A DNA stretch of 64,000 nt from contig OX393555.1 in NCBI GenBank assembly GCA_947650365.1, positions 84,201,995 to 84,265,994 of the forward strand. The letters run 5' to 3'. The position numbers and the translations under genes are program-made. Within the stretch, counting starts at the first letter, position 1. Every line of letters begins with the position of its first letter. The notes under the pieces were generated by a model. It searched no databases, was not told the origin of the DNA, and saw only the letters and a program-made list of their open reading frames with translations. Below are positions 1 to 11,045 of this stretch, piece by piece. Source of the DNA: Chamaelirium japonicum (taxonomy: Eukaryota; Streptophyta; Magnoliopsida; Liliales; Melanthiaceae).

Positions 1-130
1 AATGAATTAGAATGGATCGTGCGAATGAATTAGAATGGATCGTACGAATGAATTAGAATGGATCGTACGAATGAACTAGAATGGATAGATTCGTGCGAAT
101 GAATTAGAATGGATCGTACGAATGTAATAC
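1..130 (+). repeat. F block 1
   Basis: About five monomers, one a 28-mer variant (GGATAGATTCGTGC). It enters from outside the window. It matches the end of the F block at 18250-18735, including the GAACTAG monomer and the switch reading into ATTCCTACAATCC. Confidence 0.9.
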
Positions 131-587
131 ATTCCTACAATCCATTCTAATTCATTCGCCCGATCCATTCTAATTCATTTATACGATCCATTCTATTCGA
201 ATGGATCATGCGATCCATTCGAATTCATTCACACGATCCATTCTAATTCATTCATACGATCCATTCTAATTCATTCATACAATGCATTCTAATTCTTTCA
301 CACGATCCATTCTAATTCATTCGTACGATCCATTCTAATTCATTCGTACAATCCATTGTATTTCATTTGTACGATCCATTCTTACTCATTCGTATGATCC
401 ATTCTAATTCATTCGTACGATCCATTCTAATTCATTTGTACGATCCATTCTATTTCATTCGTACGATCCATTCTTACGCATTCGTATGATCCATTCTAAT
501 TCATTCGCACGAATGTATCCATTCTAATTCATTCATACAATCCATTCTAATTCATTCCGTACGATCCATTCTAATTCATTCGTACGA
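131..587 (-). repeat. R block 2
   Basis: Begins ATTCCTACAATCC, holds the hairpin element at 195-224 and the linked variant pair CTATTTC/CTTACGC, and ends at an E-type switch after a one-base-expanded ATTCCGTACG monomer. The same series recurs at 7624-8026, 14740-15217 and 18736-19206. Confidence 0.9.
195..224 (-). repeat. 30-bp hairpin element
   Basis: Perfect 13-bp arms ATTCGAATGGATC and its complement around ATGC, embedded in R monomers: a half-monomer inversion that leaves flanking orientation unchanged. Confidence 0.92.
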
Positions 588-1506
588 TTGTACGAATGAA
601 TTAGAATGGATCGTACGAATTAATTAGAATAGATTGTGCGAATGAATTAGAATGGATCGTACGAATGAATTAGAATGGATCGTACGAATGAATTAGAATG
701 GATCAAACGAATGAGTAAGAATGGATCGTACGAATGAATTAGAATAGATCGTATGAATAAATTAGAATGGATACATTCGTCCGAATGAATTAGAATGGAT
801 CATACGAATGAGTAAGAATGGATCGTACGAATGAAATAGAATAGATTGTACGAATGAATTAGAATGGATCCTATGAATAAATTAGAATGGATCGTGTGAA
901 AGAATTAGAATGGATTGTATGAATGAATTAGAATGGATTCGTACGAATTAATTAGAATGGATACATTCGTGCGAATGAATTAGAATGGATCGTACCAATG
1001 AGTAAGAATGGATCGTACGAATGAAATAGAATGGATTGTGCAAATGAATTAGAATGGATCATACGAATGAATTAGAATGGATCGTGTGAAAGAATTAGAA
1101 TGGATTGTATGAATGAATTAGAATAGATCGTATGAATGAATTTGAATGGATCGTACGAATGAATTAGAATGGATCATACGAATGAATTAGAATGGATCGT
1201 ACGAATGAATTAGAATGGATACATTCGTGCGAATGAATTAGAATGGATACATTCGTGTGAAAGAATTAGAATAGATCGTATGTATGAATTAGAATGGATC
1301 CTATGAATGAATTAGAATGGATCGTGCGAATGAATTAGAATGGATCGTACGAATGAATTAGAATGGATCGTGCTAATGAATTAGAATTGATCGAACGAAT
1401 GAATTAGCATGGATCGTGCTAATGAATTAGAATGGAACGTACGAATGAATTAGAATGGATCGTGTGAAAGAATTAGAATGGATTGTATGAATGAATTAGA
1501 ATGAAT
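588..1506 (+). repeat. F block 3
   Basis: Starts in an E-type switch (CGTACGATTGTACG). It contains two runs of the AGTAAG-AAATAG variant pair, GTGTGAAAG monomers, and the left half of the FB-minus module at 1365. It matches 19207-20073 monomer by monomer over most of its length. Confidence 0.9.
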
Positions 1507-1729
1507 TCATACGATCCATTCGAATTCATTCGCACGATCCATTCTAATTCATTCATACGATCCATTCTAATTCATTCATATAATCCATTCTAATTCTTTC
1601 ACACAATCTATTCTAATTCATTCGTAGGATCCATTCTAATTCATTCGTACAATCTATTCTATTTCATTCGTACGATCCATTCTTACTCATTCGTATGATC
1701 AATTCTAATTCATTCAGATGAATGTATCC
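1365..1729 (-). repeat. FB-minus fold-back module, 365 bp
   Basis: x4-x1, m6, m7 in F, a 15-bp spacer with GAATTC, then the inverted cassette m9'-m1' (1518-1729, exactly 212 bp). Diagnostic order in the cassette: TCGAATTC, CATACG, CATACAATCC, CTTTCACAC, GTAGG, ACAATCT, CTATTTC, CTTACTC, then a 28-mer. This is the reverse complement of the FB-plus modules. Confidence 0.9.
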
Positions 1730-3380
1730 ATTCTAATTTATTCATACGATCCATTCTAATTCATTCGTACGATCCATTCAAATTCATTCGTACGATCCAT
1801 TCTAATTCATTCGTCCGATCCATTCTAATTCATTCGCACGAATGTATCCATTCTAATTCATTCGTACGATCCATTCTAATTCATTCATACGATCCATTCT
1901 AATTCATTCGTAAGATCCATTCTAATTAATTCGTACGATCCATTCTAATTCATTCGTACAATCCATTCTAATTCATTCGCACGAATGTATCCATTCTAGT
2001 TCATTCGTACGATCCATTCTAATTCATTCGTACGATCCATTCTAATTCATTCGCACGATCCATTCTAATTCATTCGTACGATCCATTCTAATTCATTCAT
2101 ACGATCCATTCTAATTCATTCGTACGATCCATTCTAATTCATTCGCACAAATGTATCCATTCTAATTTATTCGTACGATCCATTCTAATTCATTCGCACG
2201 ATCCATTCTAATTCATTCGTACGATCCATTCTAATTCATTCGCACGATCTGTTCTTATTCATTCGCACAATCCATTCTAATTCATTCGCACGAATGTATC
2301 CATTCTAATTCATTTATACGATCCATTCTAATTCATTTGTACGATCCATTCTAATTCATTCGTATGATCTATTCTAATTCATTCGTACGATCCATTCTAA
2401 TTCATTCGCACGATCTGTTCTTATTCATTCGCACAATCCGTTCTAATTCATTCGCACGAATGTATCCATTCTAATTCATTCGTACGATCCATTCTAATTC
2501 ATTTGTACGATCCATTCTAATTCATTCGTATGATCCATTCTAATTCATTCGTATGATCCATTCTAATTCATTCGTACGATCCATTCTAATTCATTCATAC
2601 AATCCATTCTAATTCATTCGCACGAATGTATCCATTATAATTAATTCGTACGATCCATTCTAATTCATTCGTATGATCTATTCTTATTCATTCGCACGAT
2701 CCAGTCTAATTGATTCGCACGATCCATTCTAATTCATTCGCACGAATATATCCATTCTAATTCATTCGTACGATCCATTCTAATTCATTAATATGATCCA
2801 TTCTAATTCATTCGTATGATCCATTCTAATTCATATGCACAAAGGTATCCATTCTAATCCATTCGTAGGATCCATTCTAATCCATCGTACGATCTATTCT
2901 AATTAATTCGCTCGAATGTATCCATTCTAATCCATTCGTACGATCCATTCTAATCCATTCGTACGATCCATTCTAATTCATTCGCATGAATGTAACCATT
3001 CTAATTCATTCATTTGATCCATTCTAATTCATTCGTATGATCCATTCTAATTCATTCGTCCGATCCATTCTAATTCATTCGCACGAATGTATCCATTCTA
3101 ATTCATTCGTACGATCCATTCTAATTCATTCATATGATCCATTCTAATTCATTCGTAAGATCCATTCTAATTCATTCGTACGATCCATTCTAATTCATTC
3201 GTACGATCCATTCTAATTCATTCGCACGAATGTATCCATTCAAGTTCATTCGTACGATCCATTCTAATTCATTCGTACGATCCATTCTAATTCATTCGCA
3301 CGATCCATTCTAATTCATTCGTACGATCAATTCTAATTCATTCGCACGAATGTATCCATTCTAATTCATTCGTACGATCC
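1507..3380 (-). repeat. R block 4
   Basis: Opens inside an FB-minus module. 28-mers recur at intervals of 120, 143, 166, 143, 166, 166, 120, 97, 73 and 74 bp, that is 28+23n with one 1-bp loss. It closes at an H-type switch (GATCCTGAATTAG). It matches 20074-21926. Confidence 0.9.
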
Positions 3381-3546
3381 TGAATTAGAATGGATCGTAC
3401 GAATGAATTAGAATGGATACCTTTGTGTATATTAATTAGAATGGATCGTACGAATGAATTAGAATGGATCATATTAATGAATTAGAATGGATCGTACGAA
3501 TGAATTAGAATGGATACATTCGTGCGAATGAATTAGAATGGATCGT
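3381..3546 (+). repeat. F block 5 (H island)
   Basis: An F island of about 166 bp containing ACCTTTGTG and CATATTAATG variant monomers. It is bounded by GATCCTGAATTAG at left and GTGCAC at right. Islands of nearly the same length and order lie at 21927-22093 and 44355-44521. Confidence 0.9.
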
Positions 3547-6500
3547 GCACGAATGTATCCATTCTAATTCATTCGTACGATCCATTCTAATTCATTAATA
3601 TGATCCATTCTAATTCATTCGTACGATCCATTCTAATTCATATGCACAAAGGTATCTATTCTAATCCATTCGTAGGATCCATTCTAATCCATTCGTACGA
3701 TCCATTCTAATTCATTCGCTCGAATGTATTCATTCTAATCCATTCGTACGATCCATTCTAATCCATTCGTACGATCCATTCTAATTCCTTCGCATGAATG
3801 TAACCATTCTAAATTATTCATTTGATCCATTCTAATTCATTCGTACGATCCATTCTAATTCATTCGACCGATCCATTCTAATTCATTCGCACGAATGTAT
3901 CCATTCTAATTCATTCGTACGATCCATTCTAATTCATTCGTACGATCCATTCTAATTCATTCGTAACATCCATTCTAATTCCTTCGTACGATCCATTCTA
4001 ATTCATTCGTACAATCCATTCTAATTCATTCGTACGATCCATTCTAATTCATTTGCACGAATGTATCATTCTAATTCATTCATACAATCCATTCTATTTC
4101 ATTCGTACGATCCATTCTTACTCATTCGTATGATCCATTCTAATTCATTCGTATGATCCATTCTAATTCATTCGTATGATCCATTCTAATTCATTCGCAC
4201 GATCCATTCTAATTCATTCATACGATCCATTCTAATTCATTCGCCCGATCCATTCTAATTCATTCATACGATCCATTCTATTCGAATGGATCATGCGATC
4301 CATTCGAATTCATTCGCACGATCCATTCTAATTCATTCGTACGATCCATTCTAATTCATTCGTACGATCCATTCTAATTCATTCGTAAGATCCATTCTAA
4401 TTCATTCGTCCGATCTATTCTAATTCATTCGCACGAATGTATCCATTCTAGTTCATTCGTACGATCCATTCTATTTCATTCGTACGATCCATTCTTACTC
4501 ATTCGTATGATCCATTCTAATTCATTTGGACGAATGTATCCATTCTAATTTATTCGTACGATCCATTCTAATTCATTCGTACGATCCATTCTAATTCATT
4601 CGTACGATCCATTCTAATTCATTCGTCTGATCCATCCTAATTCATTCGCACGAATGTATCCATTCTAATTCATTCGTACGATCCATTCAAATTCATTCGT
4701 ACGATCCATTCTAATTCATTCGTAAGATCCATTCTAATTCATTCGTACGATCCATTCTAATTCATTCGTACGATCCATTCTAATTCATTCGCACGAATGT
4801 ATCCATTCTAGTTTATTCGTACGATCCATTCTAATTCATTTGTACGATCCATTCAAATTCATTCGCACGATCCATTCTAATTCATTCGTACGATCAATTC
4901 TAATTCATTCGCACGAATGTATCCATTGTAATTCATTCGTATGATCCATTCTAATTCATTCGTACGATCCATTCTAATTCATTCATACAATCCATTCTAA
5001 TTCTTTCACACGATCCATTCTAATTCATTCGTAGGATCCATTCTAATTCATTCGTACAATCTATTCTATTTCATTCGTACGATCCATTCTTACTCATTCG
5101 TATGATCCATTCTAATTCATTCGCACGAATATATCCATTCTAATTCATTCGTACGAATCCATTCTAATTCATTCGTACAATCCATTTTATTTCATTCGTA
5201 CGATCCATTCTTACTCATTCGTACGATTCATTCTAATTCATTCGTAAGATCCATTCTAATTCATTCGTACGATCCATTCTAATTCATTCGCATGATCCAT
5301 TGTAATTCATTCATACAATCCATTCTAATTCATTCCGTACGATCCATTCTAATTCATTCACTTGAATGTATCCATTCTAATCCATTCGTACGATCCATTC
5401 TAATCCATTCGTACGATCCATTCTAATTCATTCGCATGAATGTAACCATTCTAATTCAATCATTTGATCCATTCTAATTCATTCGTACGATCCATTCTAA
5501 TTCATTAGCACGATCCATGCTAATTCATTCGTTCGATCAATTCTAATTCATTAGCACGATCCATTCTAATTCATTCACACGATCCATTCTAATTCAATCA
5601 TAGGATCTATTCTAATTCATTCATACGATCTATTCTAATTCTTTCGCACGAATGTATCCATTCTAATTCATTCGCACGAATGTATCCATTCTAATTCATT
5701 CGTACGAATCCATTCTAATTCATTCGTACGAATCCATTCTAATTCATTCGTACAATCTATTCTATTTCATTCGTACGATCCATTCAAGTTCATTCGTACG
5801 ATCCATTCTAATTCATTCGTACGATCCATTCTAATTCATTCGTATGATCCATTCTAATTAATTCCTATGATCCATTCTAATTCATTCGTACGATCCATTC
5901 TAATTTATTCATACAATCCATTCTAATTCATTCGCACGAATGTATCCATTCTAATTAATTCGTACGATCCATTCTAATTCATTCGTATGATCCTTTCTTA
6001 TTCATTCGCACGATCCAGTCTATTGGATTCGCACGATCCATTCTAATTCATTCGCACGAATGTATCCATTCTAATTCATTCATACGATCCATTCTAATTC
6101 ATTCGTACGATCCATTCTAATTCATTCGCACAAATGTATCCATTCTAATTCATTCGTACGATCCATTCTAATTCATTCGTACGATCCATTCTAATTCTTT
6201 CACACGATCCATTCTAATTTATTCGTACGATCCATTCTAATTCATTCGCACGATCTATTCTAATTCATTCGTACGATCCATTCTAATTCATTCATACAAT
6301 CCATTCTAATTCATTCGTACGATCCATTCTAATTCATTCGCACAAATTTATCCAATCTAATTCATTCGTACGATCCATTCTTACTCATTCGTATGATCCA
6401 TTCTATTTCATTCGTACGATCTATTCTAATTCATTCGTACGATCCATTCTAATTCATTCGTACGATCCATTCTAATTCCTTCGTACGATCCATTCTAATT

Positions 6501-6684
6501 CATTCGTACGATCCATTCTAATTCATTCATACAATCCATTCTAATTCTTTCACACGATCCATTCTAATTCATTCGTACGATCCATTTTAATTCATTCGTG
6601 CAATCCATTCTATTTCATTCGTACGATCCATTCTTACTCATTCATACGATCCATTCTAATTCATTCACACGAATGTATCTATTC
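3547..6684 (-). repeat. R block 6, longest R run
   Basis: About 3.1 kb in one orientation. It contains AATATG/CACAAAGG variant monomers, TAATCCATTCG monomers near 3.66-3.78 and 5.38-5.42 kb, and the hairpin element at 4280-4309. It ends at a G-type switch. Confidence 0.9.
4280..4309 (-). repeat. 30-bp hairpin element
   Basis: Same 13-bp arms and ATGC loop as at 195-224. Followed by TTCGCACGATCC. Confidence 0.92.
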
Positions 6685-7387
6685 CTACGAATGAATTAGA
6701 ATAGATTGTACGAATGAATTAGAATAGATCGTACGAATGAATTAGAATGGATCGTACGAAGGAATTAGAATGGATCGTACGAATGAATTAGAATGGATCG
6801 TACGAATGAATTTGAATAGATCGTATTAATGAATTAGAATGGATCGTACGAAGGAATTAGAATGGATCGTACGAATGAATTAGACTAGATCGTACGAATG
6901 AATTTGAATGGATACATTTGTGCGAATGAATCTAAATGGATTGTATGAATGAATTACAATGGATCGTGCGAATGAATTAGAATGGATCGTACGAATGAAT
7001 TAGAATAGCTCATACGAATGAATTAGAATGAATCGTATGAATGAATTAGAATGGTTACATTCGTGCGAATGAATTAGAATAGATCGTCAGAATGAATTAG
7101 AATGGATCGTACGAATAAATTAGAATGGATCGTGGGAATGAATTAGAATGGATCGTACGAATGAATTAGAATGGATCCACCGAATGAGTTAGAATGGATC
7201 ATACGAATGAATTAGAATGGATTATACGAATGAATTAGAATGGATTGTGCGAATGAATTAGAATGGATCGTATGAATGAATAAGAATGGATCGTACGAAT
7301 GAATTAGAATGGATCGTGCGAATGAATTAGCATGAATCGTACGAATGTATTAGAATGGATCGTACGAATGAATTAGAATGAATCGTA
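6685..7387 (+). repeat. F block 7
   Basis: Contains GAAGGAATTAG monomers, the rare CCACCGAATGAGTT monomer near 7176 and the TAGCATGAATCG monomer just before the switch. The same order recurs in 13731-14462 and, in part, 29350-30541. Confidence 0.9.
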
Positions 7388-8026
7388 CGATCTATTTTAA
7401 TTCAATCGTCCGATCCATTCTAATTCATTCGCATGAATGTATCCATTCTAATTCATTCGTACAATCCATTCTATTTCATTCGTTCGATCCATTCTTACTC
7501 ATTCGTATGATCCATTCTAATTCATTCGTACGATCCATTCTAATTCATTCGTACGATCCATTCTAGTTCATTCGCACGATCTATTCTAATTCATTCATAC
7601 GATCCATTCTAATTCATTCATACGATCCATTCTAATTCATTCCTACAATCCATTCTAATTCATTCGCCCGATCCATTCTAATTCATTCATACGATCCATT
7701 CTATTCGAATGGATCATGTGATCCATTCGAATTGATTCGCACGATCCATTCTAATTCATTCATACGATCCATTCTAATTCATTCATACAATGCATTCTAA
7801 TTCTTTCACACGATCCATTCTAATTCATTCGTACGATCCATTCTAATTCAATTGTACGATCCATTCTAATTCATTCATACAATCCATTCTATTTCATTCG
7901 TACGATCCATTCTTACTCATTCGTATGATCCATTCTAATTCATTCGCACGAATGTATCCATTCTAATTGATTCATACAATCCATTCTAATTCATTCCGTA
8001 CGATCCATTCTAATTCATTCGTACGA
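7388..8026 (-). repeat. R block 8
   Basis: Begins at a TCGTACGA pivot, carries the hairpin element at 7703-7732, and ends at the centre of the 60-bp palindrome 7997-8056. It corresponds to 14463-15217, which is about five monomers longer. Confidence 0.9.
7703..7732 (-). repeat. 30-bp hairpin element, loop ATGT
   Basis: Arms intact. The loop is ATGT rather than ATGC. Confidence 0.92.
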
Positions 8027-8056
8027 TCGTACGAATGAATTAGAATGGATCGTACG
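7997..8056. repeat. 60-bp perfect palindrome at an E switch
   Basis: Centre ATTCGTACGATCGTACGAAT (8017-8036), R monomers running into F. Pairing is unbroken for 30 bp each side and stops at the extra C of ATTCCGTACG. Confidence 0.9.
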
Positions 8057-8431
8057 AATGAATTAGAACAGATTGTGCGAATGAATTAGAATGGATCATA
8101 CGAATGAATTAGAATGGATCGTACGAACGAATTAGAATGGATCATACGAATAAGTAAGAATGGATCGTACGAATGAATTAGAATGGATCGTACGAATAAA
8201 TTAGAATGGATACATTCATCCGAATGAATTAGAATGGATCATACGAATGAGTAAGAATGAATCATACGAATGAAATAGAATAGATTGTATGAATGAATTA
8301 GAATGGATCCTACGAATGAATTAGAATGGATCGTGTGAAAGAATTAGAATGGATTGTATGAATGAATTAGAATGGATCGTATGAATGAATTAGAATGAAT
8401 CGTGCGAATGAATTCGAATGGATCGTACGAA
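8027..8431 (+). repeat. F block 9
   Basis: Starts at the E palindrome centre and ends in the FB-plus module, whose complete m1-m9 cassette occupies 8208-8419. Confidence 0.9.
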
Positions 8432-8572
8432 TTCATTCTAATTCATTCATACAATCCATTCTAATTCCTTCACACGATCCATTCTAATTCATTCGTACGT
8501 TCCATTCTAATTCATTAGCACAATCCAAGCTAATTCATTCGTTCGATCAATTCTAATTCATTAGCACGATCC
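8208..8572 (+). repeat. FB-plus fold-back module, 365 bp
   Basis: Cassette m1-m9 (8208-8419, 212 bp), a spacer beginning GGATCGTACGA, then inverted m7', m6' and x1-x4. m6-m7 and m7'-m6' form 46-bp inverted arms around 61 bp. Confidence 0.92.
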
Positions 8573-9665
8573 ATTCTAATTCATTCGTACGATCCATTCT
8601 AATTCATTCGCACGATCCATTCTAATTCATTCTTAGGATCCATTCTAATTCATTCATACGATCTATTCTAATTCTTTCGCATGAATGTATCCATTCTAAT
8701 TCATTCGCACGAATATATCCATTCTAATTCATTCGTACGATCCATTCTAATTCATTCGCACGATCCATTCTAATTCATTCGTACGATCAATTCTAATTCA
8801 TTCGCACGAATGTATCCATTCTAATTCATTCGTACGATCCATTCTAATTCATTCAAAGGATCCATTCTAATTCATTCATACAATCCATTCTAATTCATTC
8901 GCACGAATGTATCCATTCTAATTCATTCGTACGATCAGTTCTAATTCATTCGCAAAATCTATTCTAATTCATTCATACGATCCATTCTAATTCATTCACA
9001 CGAATGTATCCATTCTAATTCATTCATACGATCCATTCTAATTCATTCGTACGGTCCATTCTAATTCACTCATACGATCCATTCTAATACATTCATACGA
9101 TCCATTCTAATTCATTTGCACGAATATATCCATTCTAATTCATTCGTACGATTCATTCTAATTCCTTCGTACGATCCATTCTAATTCATTCGTACGATCT
9201 ATTCTATTTTATTCGTACGATCCATTCTTACTCATTCGTACGATCCATTCTAATTCATTCGTCCGATCCATTCTAATTCATTCGTACAATCCATGCTAAT
9301 TCATTCGTTCGATCAATTCTAATTCATTAGCACAATCTATTCTAATTCATTCGTACGATCCATTCTAATTCATTCGCACGATCCATTCTAATTCATTCAT
9401 AGGATCCATTCTAATTCATTCATACGATCTATTTTAATTCTTTCGCACGAATGTATCCATTCTAATTCATTCGCACGAATGTATCCATTCTAATTCATTC
9501 GTACGATCCATTCTAATTCATTCGCACGATCCATTCTAATTCATTCGTACGATCAATTCTAATTCATTAGCACGATCCATTCTAATTCATTCGTACGATC
9601 CATTCAAATTCATTCGCACGATCCATTCTAATTCATTCATACAATCCATTCTATTTCATTCGTAC
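8432..9665 (-). repeat. R block 10
   Basis: Starts with the inverted part of the FB-plus module. It includes a GATCAGTTC/GCAAAATC pair near 8935 (also at 17.96 kb and duplicated at 51.66 kb) and the ACTCATACG-AATACATTC-AATATATCC trio near 9065-9130. Confidence 0.9.
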
Positions 9666-9722
9666 GGATCGTACGAATGAATTAGAATGGATCGTACGAA
9701 TAAACTAGAATGGATACATTCG
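9666..9722 (+). repeat. F block 11, two to three monomers
   Basis: A very short F island entered through CGTACGGATCGTACG and left at ATTCGTACG. It contains a GAATAAACTAG monomer and a 28-mer type end. Confidence 0.85.
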
Positions 9723-10502
9723 TACGATCCATTCTAATTCATTTGTACGATCCATTCTGCACAAAGGTATCCATTCTAATCCATTCGTAGGATCCACTCT
9801 AATCCATTCGTACGATCTATTCTAATTCATTCGTACGATCCATTCTAATTCATTCGCTCGAATGTATCTATTCTAATCCATTCGTACGATCCATTCTAAT
9901 CCATTCGTACGATCCATTCTAATTCATTCGGATGAATGTAACCATTCTAATTCATTCATTTGATCAATTCGAATTCATTCGTACGATCCATTCTAATTCA
10001 TTCGTCCGATCCATTCTAATTCATTCGCACGAATGTATCCATTCTAATTCATTCGTACGATCCATTCTAATTCATTCGTACGATCCATTCTAATTCATTC
10101 GTAAGATCCATTCTAATTCATTCGTACGATCCATTCTAATTCATTTGCACGAATGTATCCATTCTAATTCATTCGTACAATCCATTCTATTTCATTCGTA
10201 CGATCCATTCTTACTTATTCGTATGATCCATTCTAATTCATTCGTATGATCCATTCTAATTCATTCGTACGATCCATTCTAATTCATTCGCACGATCCAT
10301 TCTAATTCATTCATACGATCTATTCTAATTCATTCCGACGATCCATTCTAATTCATTCGCCCGATCCATTCTAATTCATTCATACGATCCATTCTATTCG
10401 AATGGATCATGCGATCCATTCGAATTCATTTGGACGATCCATTCTAATTCATTCATACGATCCATTCTAATTCATTCACACGATCCATTCTAATTCATTA
10501 GC
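9723..10502 (-). repeat. R block 12
   Basis: Carries GCACAAAGG and TAATCCATTCG variants, the GATGAATGTAACC and ATTTGATC monomers, and the hairpin element at 10396-10425. Confidence 0.9.
10396..10425 (-). repeat. 30-bp hairpin element
   Basis: Arms and ATGC loop intact. The downstream flank has TTTGGACG instead of the usual TTCGCACG. Confidence 0.92.
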
Positions 10503-11045
10503 ATGGATCTAATGAATTAGAATGGAATATACGAATGAATTAGAATGGATCGTAGAATGGATCATATGAATGAATTAGAATGAATTAGAATGGATCGTAT
10601 GAATGAATTAGAATGGATCATACGAATGAGTAAGAAAGGATCGTACAAATGAAATAGAATGGATTGTACGAATGAATTAGAATGAATCCTACGAATGAAT
10701 TAGAATGGATCGTGTGAAAGAATTAGAATGGATTGTATGAATGAATTAGAATGGATCGTACAAATAAAATAGAATGGATTGTACGAATGAATTAGAATGG
10801 ATCGTACAAATGAATTAGAATGGATCGTACGAATGAATTAGAATGGATCATACGAATGAGTAAGAATGGATCGTACGAATGAATTAGAATGGATCATACG
10901 AATGAATTAGAATGGATCGTACGAATAAATTAGAATGGATACATTCGTCCGAATGAATTAGAATGGATCATACGAATGAGTAAGAATGGATCGGACGAAT
11001 GAAATATAATAGATTCTACGGACGATTGAATTAGAGTGGATCGTA
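10503..11045 (+). repeat. F block 13
   Basis: Entered by TTAGCATGGATCTAATG, a join resembling 46716. It contains three AGTAAG monomers, each paired with or near AAATAG, and a GTGTGAAAG monomer. The last monomers are irregular (TTCTACGGACGATTG). Confidence 0.88.

Larger units (their letters stand above)
1..3960. repeat. Long duplicated segment, copy 1
   Basis: Six consecutive orientation blocks with hairpin, E switch, FB-minus module, H island and CACAAAGG monomers in the same order as 18620-22530. Both H-island edges are displaced by 18546 bp. Confidence 0.85.
6685..8572. repeat. 7.1-kb-spaced segment, copy 1
   Basis: F-R-F series with CCACCGAATGAGTT, TAGCATGAATCG, hairpin element and E palindrome. 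The first three blocks match 13731-15217 and beyond, with offsets 7075 (F-R switch) and 7191 (R-F switch). Confidence 0.82.

Noticed and set aside
195-224. Terminator or small DNA-transposon ends
   Set aside because: The hairpin lacks a T run, and its flanks are the same satellite with no target-site duplication.
1200-1260. Heat-shock-element-like GAA/TTC arrays in the 28-mer
   Set aside because: TTC and GAA are four bases apart in TTCGTGCGAA, not the two-base spacing of heat-shock elements, and F monomers carry GAA in one direction only.
7378-7566. 62-codon open reading frame (+ strand)
   Set aside because: It lies wholly within R monomers, and its Ser/Ile/His/Phe-rich repeats are just the satellite translated. 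It survives because stop-free variants (CTATTTC, CTTACTC) and a 28-mer frame shift happen to align. No ribosome site, conserved family or codon bias was seen.
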